In this document: in pieces, positions 1 to 5,984 of the stretch
Position numbering within the stretch: position 1 is the first letter of the stretch
How the letters are laid out: each line of letters begins with the position of its first letter
Assembly (NCBI GenBank): GCA_035285405.1
Contig: JAYKJI010000135.1
Coordinates: 1-8,015 of the forward strand
Direction: 5' to 3'
DNA length: 8,015 nt
From: Woronichinia sp035285405
GTDB lineage: Bacteria; Cyanobacteriota; Cyanobacteriia; Cyanobacteriales; Microcystaceae
Translations under genes and position numbers: made by a program
Notes under the pieces: generated by a model
Databases searched by the model: none
What the model was told of the DNA's origin: nothing
The model's input: the letters and a program-made list of their open reading frames with translations, nothing else

Positions 1-1710
1 GATCAAGCGAGAGCGACGTTAAATTCTGTTAAAAATGCTCGAAATTGGAAACTACCAACGGCTTTTGGCCCTCGTTCCACTGTTTCAGGATTGGGCCCAG
101 TGGTTCATCCTCAGTTATCAGCCCAAAATTGGATTACAGAAGGGGAAACTCAGAAATATTGGCAACGTCAGGCAGGATTATTTGATGGGAATGAACAGTT
201 AAATGCGACGGAAACGGTCAAGCGAGGTTTGGAAAAAATCTTAGAAAAATTGCTAAAACTATCGGAAACAGATAAAGAAGAAATTATTTCAGCTTCTTAT
301 CCTGACTTGACCTCTGGGGTAGCAGGTTATCTCAATACAGGGGGAGATCGTCAATATTTTGAGATGGTTTGTGAGAAAATTCTTGAAGAATTTCCCTGGG
401 CAGAAGCAGTCATTAAAGGAATGAAAAATAAATGGGGTATTCCTCTAATGGATAATAAACCTCAAAAATATCATCCTCGTCTATTAAATGCTGGCTGGTT
501 AGTGGAAGATGCTGAAACTGATGACCTCAAACGCTTAGAAAAAGATTATCGTTCAGAAAAGGATGAGGTTTTAAAACAGGCTATTCGTCAAGAAATTACT
601 CGTCAAAAGGTTGATCTTCGAGGTCAAGTTAGTCAACTGATTGATCAATATTATCCTAATCGTAACCCCGCAGATTGGTATGTAATTGCGGCAGGGGATG
701 GAGATAGTATGAGTGAGTGGCTGAAGGGAACTAAAATGAATCCCTATGGTGATTATTTGGCAAAGGTTTTAGATGATCAAGTCTCTAAGGAGTTACGTCC
801 TGCTTTTGATAACTTTAAAAGAGCCATTAAACGAATGGGGCCTGCTACTCATAACGCCTTGAGTCGTGCTTTACTTGATTTTTCTAATCAATTAGTCCCC
901 TATTTAACGGAGCAACGTTATGCTGGACGTTTAATTTATAGCGGTGGGGATGATGTTTTAGCCTATACCAATCTCTGGGAATGGGATAGTTGGTTATGGG
1001 ATGTTCGTCAATGTTTTAAAGGCGATAAAGATCCTAAAAAGCAGTTTCATGATACTGGCGACTATTGGTGGTGGAAAAAGGGAGAGATTCCTGAAGGGAT
1101 CGCCCAACGTCCTCTGTTTACAATGGGTCAATCAGCAACCATTAGTTTTGGTTTAGTTATTGCCCATCATTCCGTTCCCCTGGCGATCGCCCTTGAAAAT
1201 CTTTGGGAAGCCGAAGAAGAAGCGAAAGAGCATGAGTACTTTACAGGGAAATATCATCCTGAGAAAAATTATCCCTGTTATGAAAAAAAAGATGCTGTTC
1301 AAGTACGAGTTATTTATGGGAACGGCAATATTCTCAAGGCTACCAGTAAATTTGATGTTTTTAATCAATGGCGAACACTGATGATTGACTTTCCTGAATT
1401 AGATGCTTCTCTGTTTGAGCAAGCCACGCAACTGTTAGAGGATCATCCTATTCCCAATCAATCTGCTATTACATTTTGGGTAAAAGCTTTCAGCGATCGC
1501 CGTGAACAGTTAAACAAATTAGGTTCCGCTCAAAAAAATGAATTTACCAATGTATTAGTAAAATTCATGGATGATTTTTGGCGAACCAGTCGTATTCATT
1601 CTTCTGAAAATCAAGGACAAAAAGAAGCAGACCAAAAACGAGATCAACAACTCAAAACTTGGTTAAAATTAGCCGCTTTTATCAAACGTAATCGTAAAAT
1701 TCTTGGTTAA
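1..1710 (+). CDS. cmr2: Cas10/Cmr2, large subunit of the type III-B effector (5' end cut off by the window)
   Basis: This is the signalling subunit of the Cmr complex; in active members the palm domains turn ATP into cyclic oligoadenylate when target RNA is bound. The frame is open from base 1, with no stop before 1710, so the TTG at 91 is an internal codon and the true start lies to the left. The 569 visible codons begin near FGPRSTVSGLGP, a segment typical of Cmr2. The first palm carries AAGDGDSM (window codons 230-237, acidic D233 and D235). The second palm carries LIYSGGDDVLAY, with the GGDD cyclase motif at codons 315-318 (bases 943-954), fully intact. A helical, charged C-terminal domain follows. 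Full-length Cmr2 is usually 850-1000 residues, so the N-terminal HD-type region is outside the window and nuclease competence cannot be judged. cmr3 starts 2 nt after the stop. Family assignment is very secure. Confidence 0.95.
   Translation, partial: DQARATLNSVKNARNWKLPTAFGPRSTVSGLGPVVHPQLSAQNWITEGETQKYWQRQAGLFDGNEQLNATETVKRGLEKILEKLLKLSETDKEEIISASYPDLTSGVAGYLNTGGDRQYFEMVCEKILEEFPWAEAVIKGMKNKWGIPLMDNKPQKYHPRLLNAGWLVEDAETDDLKRLEKDYRSEKDEVLKQAIRQEITRQKVDLRGQVSQLIDQYYPNRNPADWYVIAAGDGDSMSEWLKGTKMNPYGDYLAKVLDDQVSKELRPAFDNFKRAIKRMGPATHNALSRALLDFSNQLVPYLTEQRYAGRLIYSGGDDVLAYTNLWEWDSWLWDVRQCFKGDKDPKKQFHDTGDYWWWKKGEIPEGIAQRPLFTMGQSATISFGLVIAHHSVPLAIALENLWEAEEEAKEHEYFTGKYHPEKNYPCYEKKDAVQVRVIYGNGNILKATSKFDVFNQWRTLMIDFPELDASLFEQATQLLEDHPIPNQSAITFWVKAFSDRREQLNKLGSAQKNEFTNVLVKFMDDFWRTSRIHSSENQGQKEADQKRDQQLKTWLKLAAFIKRNRKILG
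1183..1190. repeat. HIP1 palindrome GCGATCGC
   Basis: Perfect copy of the octamer over-represented in many cyanobacterial genomes, within cas10. It supports a cyanobacterial host. Confidence 0.8.
1493..1500. repeat. HIP1 palindrome GCGATCGC
   Basis: Second perfect HIP1 copy, also within cas10. Confidence 0.8.
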
Positions 1711-1712
1711 TC

Positions 1713-2852
1713 ATGCACTGGTACACAATCACTCCCCTCGATGTTATTTTATTACGGGACGCTAAACCCTTTATGCCTGGTGAACGCGCCTGGGCAAAAA
1801 GTGTTTTTCCACCTAATGGACACACACTCGCGGGAGCTTTACGGGGTTTGGGGCAAGGAGATCAATTTAAAATGACAGGCCCTTTTCTCTGTTTTAAAAA
1901 TGAAACCCTTTATTTTCCTCGGCCTTTAGGATTTGTTGATAGTCAACCTCTAATTCCTGTGGATTGGGATGAAGAAAATCCTCTTCGCCATGCCCTCAGC
2001 GATCCCAGTAAGCCTCGCCCTCTAGCCAAACCCTCTTGGCTTAAATCCGATAATGACGAACAATCCTACAGTCTAAGTTCCGAAAAATGTACAAAAAGTA
2101 GTCGGGTTGCGAAGTATCGTCAGTATTTGCCTGATAAAGTTATTTTGGAATATCTAAAAACAGGCAAAATTAATAAGGAAGATTGGCAGCGTTTACCTGA
2201 TGAGCCTGAAAAACCCTGGTCAATAGAAACCCGTTCCCATAATTCGCTAGAGCCTGGCACTCGTCAAGTGAAAGAGAATGATGGTTACTTTGTCGAAAAT
2301 GCTATTCGGATGCACTCTCATTGGAGTTTGGCGATCGCCCTGAATCAAGACATTCCGACTCCTGTAACGTTACGCTTAGGCGGTGAAGGGCATCAAGTGA
2401 TTTTAGAACGCTGTGATCCTTTAAAAGCACCATGGGAGGCTTTACAAAAACAGTCTGAACATAACCTCAAAAAGGAAGGAAAGGTGATCGCTTATCTCGT
2501 AACACCTGGGGTTTTTGAATATCCCCAAAAGCTCAAAAATGGCAAAATTCAATCTGTGTGTCGAGCCTGGCCCTGGGAATGGAAACTTGTCCATCATCAC
2601 TCGAACAATTCGGGTAGTTTGGTCAGCGTAGCAACGGCTCAACCGACACCGATTAGTTGTCGAATTAGATATGACAAAAAAAGTATTCCTGCTCCTCAAG
2701 TTTTTGCGGCTCCCGTTGGTAGTCAATACTACTTAAATAAACTCCAACTTCTTTATCAAGATCAAGAGGAGGGTAAATTCAACCAAAAAGCCCAACGTTG
2801 GCGACAACTCGGCTACTCAGAATTGCTTTGGATTCCATTCAAAAGTCATTAA
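1713..2852 (+). CDS. cmr3: Cmr3, Cas5-group RAMP subunit of the type III-B complex
   Basis: Cmr3 binds the 5' repeat-derived handle of the crRNA and sits next to Cas10 at the base of the complex. The 379-residue protein opens with the family signature: YTITPLDVILLRDAKPF at residues 4-20, then FPPNGHTLAGALRGL at 32-46, the first strand and the glycine/arginine loop of a RAMP fold. Further hallmarks are ETRSHNSLEPGTRQ (172-185), the glycine-rich LGGEGH (222-227) and the late APVGSQYY (333-340). The length is normal for the family. The ATG lies 2 nt after the cas10 stop with no clear Shine-Dalgarno, so translation is probably coupled to cas10. The gene contains a HIP1 site and has markedly higher GC than the CARF-HEPN gene that follows. 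No frameshift or missing motif is seen. Confidence 0.93.
   Translation: MHWYTITPLDVILLRDAKPFMPGERAWAKSVFPPNGHTLAGALRGLGQGDQFKMTGPFLCFKNETLYFPRPLGFVDSQPLIPVDWDEENPLRHALSDPSKPRPLAKPSWLKSDNDEQSYSLSSEKCTKSSRVAKYRQYLPDKVILEYLKTGKINKEDWQRLPDEPEKPWSIETRSHNSLEPGTRQVKENDGYFVENAIRMHSHWSLAIALNQDIPTPVTLRLGGEGHQVILERCDPLKAPWEALQKQSEHNLKKEGKVIAYLVTPGVFEYPQKLKNGKIQSVCRAWPWEWKLVHHHSNNSGSLVSVATAQPTPISCRIRYDKKSIPAPQVFAAPVGSQYYLNKLQLLYQDQEEGKFNQKAQRWRQLGYSELLWIPFKSH
2331..2338. repeat. HIP1 palindrome GCGATCGC
   Basis: Third perfect HIP1 copy, within cmr3. None is found to the right of this point, only partial matches such as GCGATCGA near 4226 and CGATCGCT near 5538. Confidence 0.8.
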
Positions 2853-2920
2853 GATCTAATCCTTTATTGATTTTTGAATAAATAACTTTCTTCTTTTAGC
2901 TAAATACTTAGATTTTTCTT

Positions 2921-4180
2921 ATGGCAAGCATTGTTTTATCTTTTGTTGGTAGTCAAGATCCTGAATCTTTAGATACGAAGAAAGAAGGATCAATCGTCAC
3001 ATTGGTTAACCATTTATTGAAAAATAATCAACAGCTTAAACAAATTATTTTACTTTATACAAAAGAGACTAAAAATAATGCTCATTTGACTCAAGAGTGG
3101 CTAAAAGAATACTTGAGTGTCGACCAAGTTAAATTAATACCTGTATCGGAAAAATTTTCGACAGATCCAATTGATGTTGCTTTAGCAACTCAGGAGGCTC
3201 GAAAAGCATTAGAAGAAGCAAGAAATTTAGCAAACAATGATATTTTTGAATTTAATTCTTCTTCAGGAACGCCTCCAATGAAAGCTGCTTGGGGAATTTT
3301 ACAGGCTTCTGGTTATGCTAAGAATAGCCGACTTTGGCAGGTACGAAATCCCAACAAGATGGCTCCTGAGCAAGAACTTGTCTTTGAAAATAATGTCAAT
3401 ATTTTTAAAAATGAGGCAGATTTAAGGGTCATCAAAAAACAACTCCAGAATTATAATTATCAAGGGGCTGCTGATAGTTTAGATAATAGTGATTTTAATA
3501 GCTCTATTGCTAAAGTATTATTGAAGTATGGCTATTGTCGTCTATCTTTTGATTTTAAATCTGCCAAAGAATTAATAACACCTTATCAATTAGAAATCAA
3601 ATCTCAGTTAATTGACAATATTGCGTTACTGGGTGACAACTCTATTTTAGATCTGCTGCAAGAAGTTTACTACAAGAGTGTTACAAAAATTAGAACTAAG
3701 CAATACGCTGATTTTTTAGTCCTTCTTTTTGCTTTCCAAGAAAATATTTTAAGATTTCTAGTTCAAAAAAAGGTTTTAAATGTTAATTCTAGTCAACTAG
3801 ATTGGAAAGGTATTGAAAATCAAGTTAGGTCAAAAATAAAACAAGGAAAGCTAGGTGAATATATTCAAAACTATCAAACTTCTAATGGTCAATTGTTAAG
3901 GGTAGAAGGAGAATTGAGCCGCATAGTATTACTAGCGATTCTAGAATTTTTTGATGATCTATCTGAATTAGTTATTTTACTTAAAAAAATTGAAAGTTAT
4001 TGTAACCTTCGGAATGATTGGGTTCATAACTTAAAAGGTGTGTCTTTTCTTGAAAATGAAAAAGAGATTTTAGGAACCATTAGAGAAATTTTAGAAAAAG
4101 TTAAGCCTGACTTTAATCCAGTAAATCCGTTTAATCTTCTCAATGAAGAAATTCTCAATTATCTGACCAAATCATCATAA
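2921..4180 (+). CDS. CARF-HEPN ancillary ribonuclease, Csm6/Csx1-like
   Basis: This is the likely effector of the signalling arm: an RNase held inactive until its CARF domain binds cyclic oligoadenylate made by Cas10. The 419-residue protein starts with a Rossmann-like CARF domain: ASIVLSFVGSQDPES (2-16) is the first strand and ligand loop, IILLYTKE (43-50) a later strand, and NSSSGTPPMKAAW (112-124) the second conserved CARF loop. The middle is helical. Near the C-terminus LRNDWVH supplies R364, N365 and H369, an R-X4-H HEPN nuclease motif, so both sensing and catalytic residues look intact. No signal peptide or membrane segment is visible, so it should be cytoplasmic. A 68-nt AT-rich gap precedes it and no Shine-Dalgarno is seen before ATG 2921. 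It is more AT-rich than cmr3 and lacks HIP1 sites, which suggests separate acquisition. CARF-HEPN architecture is secure; the choice between Csm6 and Csx1 is not. Confidence 0.85.
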   Translation: MASIVLSFVGSQDPESLDTKKEGSIVTLVNHLLKNNQQLKQIILLYTKETKNNAHLTQEWLKEYLSVDQVKLIPVSEKFSTDPIDVALATQEARKALEEARNLANNDIFEFNSSSGTPPMKAAWGILQASGYAKNSRLWQVRNPNKMAPEQELVFENNVNIFKNEADLRVIKKQLQNYNYQGAADSLDNSDFNSSIAKVLLKYGYCRLSFDFKSAKELITPYQLEIKSQLIDNIALLGDNSILDLLQEVYYKSVTKIRTKQYADFLVLLFAFQENILRFLVQKKVLNVNSSQLDWKGIENQVRSKIKQGKLGEYIQNYQTSNGQLLRVEGELSRIVLLAILEFFDDLSELVILLKKIESYCNLRNDWVHNLKGVSFLENEKEILGTIREILEKVKPDFNPVNPFNLLNEEILNYLTKSS

Positions 4181-4218
4181 GGTTGATTAATGCTATGAAT
4201 AACAAACTTCCATTCTCT

Positions 4219-4590
4219 TTATTTGGCGATCGAGGCGGGACTATTTGGATTAACCGCCAGTCTTCTTTCGGCTGTAATCACCACCAGATCCATATCCTCC
4301 ATTGGAATAGCTCCTAGCAAAACTTGATCACCTAGGACTAAAGCACCCGCAAAACCAACGCGATTTTCAAATTGAATTTTGATGGGGCCAACGTAAGGGA
4401 CTAAACGATGACTACCATCAGCGAGGGTTACTTCTTTTTGATCAACAGTGTCTAACTGTAATTGAATTTGAATATGCTCTGGAATACAAAAATGTACCGC
4501 TCCTGAGTCAACTAATGTTTCAACGGTTAGAGCTTGCAGTTGCTTCTGGCTAGGATTACTTAATTGAATTTGAGTGAAGACTAAGCCCAT
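4219..4590 (-). CDS. Retropepsin-like clan AA aspartic protease, antisense inside the cmr operon
   Basis: This is a small single-domain protein of the bacterial retropepsin-like (clan AA) family, whose members are expected to pair as homodimers so that each subunit gives one catalytic Asp. The active-site motif is LVDSGA, with D28 counted from the chosen ATG. The C-terminal half has the block ALVLGDQVLLGAIPMEDMD followed by LAVNPNSP, typical of a family common in cyanobacteria and Bacteroidetes. I chose the ATG at 4588-4590 because GGAG (4600-4603) lies 9 nt upstream and the resulting MGLV start is the usual family start. An in-frame GTG at 4609-4611 would add seven residues but places the GGAG inside the gene. 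The protein has 123 residues and no signal peptide or membrane segment. It faces convergently into the CARF-HEPN gene and divergently from cmr4. Substrate and any link with CRISPR are unknown; a bystander or toxin-antitoxin-like role is possible. Confidence 0.85.
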   Translation of the reverse strand: MGLVFTQIQLSNPSQKQLQALTVETLVDSGAVHFCIPEHIQIQLQLDTVDQKEVTLADGSHRLVPYVGPIKIQFENRVGFAGALVLGDQVLLGAIPMEDMDLVVITAERRLAVNPNSPASIAK

Positions 4591-4599
4591 AGCTGGTTT

Positions 4600-4603
4600 C
4601 TCC
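4600..4603 (-). promoter_or_regulatory. Shine-Dalgarno that fixes the protease start
   Basis: On the minus strand this reads GGAG and lies 9 nt before the ATG at 4590. It argues against the alternative GTG start at 4611, which has no comparable site upstream. Confidence 0.6.
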
Positions 4604-4618
4604 GGTAGCACTGGTTTT

Positions 4619-4640
4619 ATGATAACGCTCTGAATGAGCG
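4619..4640 (-). promoter_or_regulatory. Candidate promoter -10 and palindromic operator for the protease gene
   Basis: On the minus strand TATCAT (plus-strand bases 4619-4624) matches the -10 consensus at five of six positions. It would place transcription start near 4612, leaving a leader of about 20 nt that contains the GGAG. Directly upstream is a perfect 5-bp inverted repeat, CGCTC-N5-GAGCG (4626-4640), sitting in the spacer where a repressor would block the promoter. No good -35 hexamer is found. On the other strand a TTGACG at 4650-4655 could serve cmr4, but no -10 lies at the right distance. This is inference from sequence pattern only. Confidence 0.3.
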
Positions 4641-4683
4641 ACTAATTGATTGACGTTTTTTACATCATATTACATGAAGAAAA

Positions 4684-5556
4684 ATGCTTGACTTTCGACT
4701 TGGCTATCTATATAGTCTTTCTCCTATTCATTGTGGTGGAGAAGGAGATCTCGGCAATATTTTGGATATTGTGCGAGAAGCCCACACTGATTTTCCTTAT
4801 ATTCCGGGTTCCTCTCTGCGGGGTAGTTTTAGAAGCGATTTATCCAATTTAGATAAAAACACAGCAGATGCCTTATTTGGCAAGGAACTTGATAGTGCTG
4901 GACAAATGGGTGTTCATCAAGTTTGGTTTGGTGATGCACGTTTACTTTGGGTTCCAATGCGTACACTGTTCTTAGCGGGCCCAGGCAATATCTTTACCTG
5001 GGTTAGTTGTCATTCTCTAATTCGTGATCACGCAATTCTGGCTGACCTTGATTGTCCAGATTTCCCCAGTCATGCCGTTGGGACACGAGCAGGAAGCTAT
5101 TCTGTTGCCGAGGCTCAAATCAATGTCTCTGCGATGAGTGATGAACAAAAAGCTATCTGTAACTTAGGAGCTAAGTTTCCTCAACAATTAAACTCAGCCG
5201 TAGGAACAAGCTGGAATAATAATCGAATTGTCTTATGCGACAGTGATTTTTATACCTTAATGGAACACTCACTTTGGACACAAATTCGTAACAAAATTCA
5301 AGATGAAGATGGTGTTAATCCTGAAGGTACAGCAGAAGTTTTTTGGACAGATATTTGTATTCCACGCGATACAATTTTCTATTTTCCTTGGGGTTATAGC
5401 CTTTTACAAAATTCTTCTTTAACAACAGAAGATCACCAAAAGTTAATGCAGATTGTTCAGGGATTAATTCAAGTGGGTGGTCAGGCTAATGTAGGCCGTG
5501 GCTGGGTTAAAAGTTGGATTAATAATTTAACTTCACCGATCGCTGAAGAAAACTAA
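4684..5556 (+). CDS. cmr4: Cmr4, Cas7-group backbone subunit and target-RNA nuclease
   Basis: Cmr4 polymerises along the crRNA spacer and cuts the bound target RNA at 6-nt intervals. The 290-residue protein shows the family N-terminus: LGYLYSLSPIHCGGEGDLG, then NILDIVREAHTDFPYIPGSS, then LRGSFR (45-50). D28, in the LDIVRE segment ahead of the RE pair, aligns by position with the catalytic Asp of Cmr4/Csm3 proteins, so cleavage should be retained. The loop between this Asp and RE appears two residues shorter than the common D-x-P-I-x-R-E form. The C-terminus has the glycine loop GGQANVGRGWV (265-275). Length is normal for the family. The start ATG 4684 has only a weak purine stretch (GAAG) before it. 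The gene follows the divergent interval shared with the protease, so cmr4-cmr5-cmr6 may have their own promoter. cmr5 begins 24 nt after the stop. Confidence 0.92.
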   Translation: MLDFRLGYLYSLSPIHCGGEGDLGNILDIVREAHTDFPYIPGSSLRGSFRSDLSNLDKNTADALFGKELDSAGQMGVHQVWFGDARLLWVPMRTLFLAGPGNIFTWVSCHSLIRDHAILADLDCPDFPSHAVGTRAGSYSVAEAQINVSAMSDEQKAICNLGAKFPQQLNSAVGTSWNNNRIVLCDSDFYTLMEHSLWTQIRNKIQDEDGVNPEGTAEVFWTDICIPRDTIFYFPWGYSLLQNSSLTTEDHQKLMQIVQGLIQVGGQANVGRGWVKSWINNLTSPIAEEN

Positions 5557-5567
5557 CATTATTTTTT

Positions 5568-5573
5568 AGGAGA
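5568..5573 (+). promoter_or_regulatory. Shine-Dalgarno of cmr5
   Basis: AGGAGA lies 7 nt before ATG 5581. It is the clearest ribosome binding site in the operon, in keeping with a small subunit made in several copies per complex. Confidence 0.65.
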
Positions 5574-5580
5574 TTAAGTC

Positions 5581-5964
5581 ATGTCTGAAATGAGTTTGAA
5601 AGCCTACGATCATATTCAGGGTTATCTAACAAACCGCCAACAAGTGCAGATTTCTCAAGAAGATTTAAATGCAATTTTGCGGTTATCTCAGCACCTACGA
5701 GTCTTTGGTTTACTCTCAGCTGTTGGTTATATTAATCAGCAAAATGCTCAAGAAGGACAAATTCGGACTCGAACAGTTCCAGTCTGGAATAGTCTATTAG
5801 GTCAACTTCTTAGCCCAGATCAACCTTTAAGCAAGCAAGAATTAATGCAATTAGTTATTGATTTACAGCGCAATCAACCTGCTCGATATTTAGCTCAATG
5901 GCGACAATCTATGACCATGAGTAAACATTGGAATTTTTGGGCAAGAGCCTGTGCAAATAATTAA
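5581..5964 (+). CDS. cmr5: Cmr5, small (Cas11) subunit of the type III-B complex
   Basis: Cmr5 is the all-helical small subunit that stacks along the Cmr4 filament and helps hold the crRNA-target duplex. The 127-residue product is predicted helical throughout, with the family pattern of a leading helix (LKAYDHIQGYL), a central helix with LRVFGLLSAVGYINQQ (residues 39-54) and a C-terminal segment ARYLAQWRQSMTMSKHWNFWARA. Size and position between cmr4 and cmr6 match the family. A strong Shine-Dalgarno sits 7 nt before the ATG. The gene ends 20 nt before the next start, so it is cotranscribed with its neighbours. Sequence conservation in Cmr5 is low, and the assignment leans partly on gene order. 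Confidence 0.88.
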   Translation: MSEMSLKAYDHIQGYLTNRQQVQISQEDLNAILRLSQHLRVFGLLSAVGYINQQNAQEGQIRTRTVPVWNSLLGQLLSPDQPLSKQELMQLVIDLQRNQPARYLAQWRQSMTMSKHWNFWARACANN

Positions 5965-5968
5965 AATA

Positions 5969-5975
5969 GAGGTGA
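5969..5975 (+). promoter_or_regulatory. Shine-Dalgarno of the cmr6-cmr1 fusion gene
   Basis: GAGGTGA lies 9 nt before ATG 5985, inside the 20-nt gap after cmr5, and supports this start. Confidence 0.6.
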
Positions 5976-5984
5976 TTAATCGTT

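Noticed and set aside
91..93. TTG as the start of cas10
   Set aside because: The same frame is open and Cmr2-like from base 1 (FGPRSTVSG precedes the TTG), so this codon is internal to a gene cut by the window edge.
1153..1381. Overlapping short open frames on both strands inside cas10
   Set aside because: They lie wholly within the well-conserved Cas10 coding frame and have no recognisable domain or ribosome binding site.
2442..2726. Minus-strand open frame of 94 codons inside cmr3
   Set aside because: Shadow of the cmr3 frame; composition is not protein-family-like and no start signal is seen.
2851..2916. Inverted repeat AAGATCTAA / TTAGATTTT flanking the cmr3-CARF/HEPN gap, considered as a terminator
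   Set aside because: Only one G-C pair, one wobble and a loop of 48 nt, in AT-rich sequence where such matches are expected by chance.
4674..4691. Five-codon ATG leader peptide (MKKNA) overlapping the cmr4 start
   Set aside because: Too short and AT-driven to distinguish from chance; no Shine-Dalgarno.
4646..4852. Hydrophobic 68-codon frame overlapping the start of cmr4, which could pass for a small membrane protein
   Set aside because: It is a frame-shifted reading of cmr4; its apparent membrane segment arises from T-rich codons encoding the conserved Cmr4 N-terminus.
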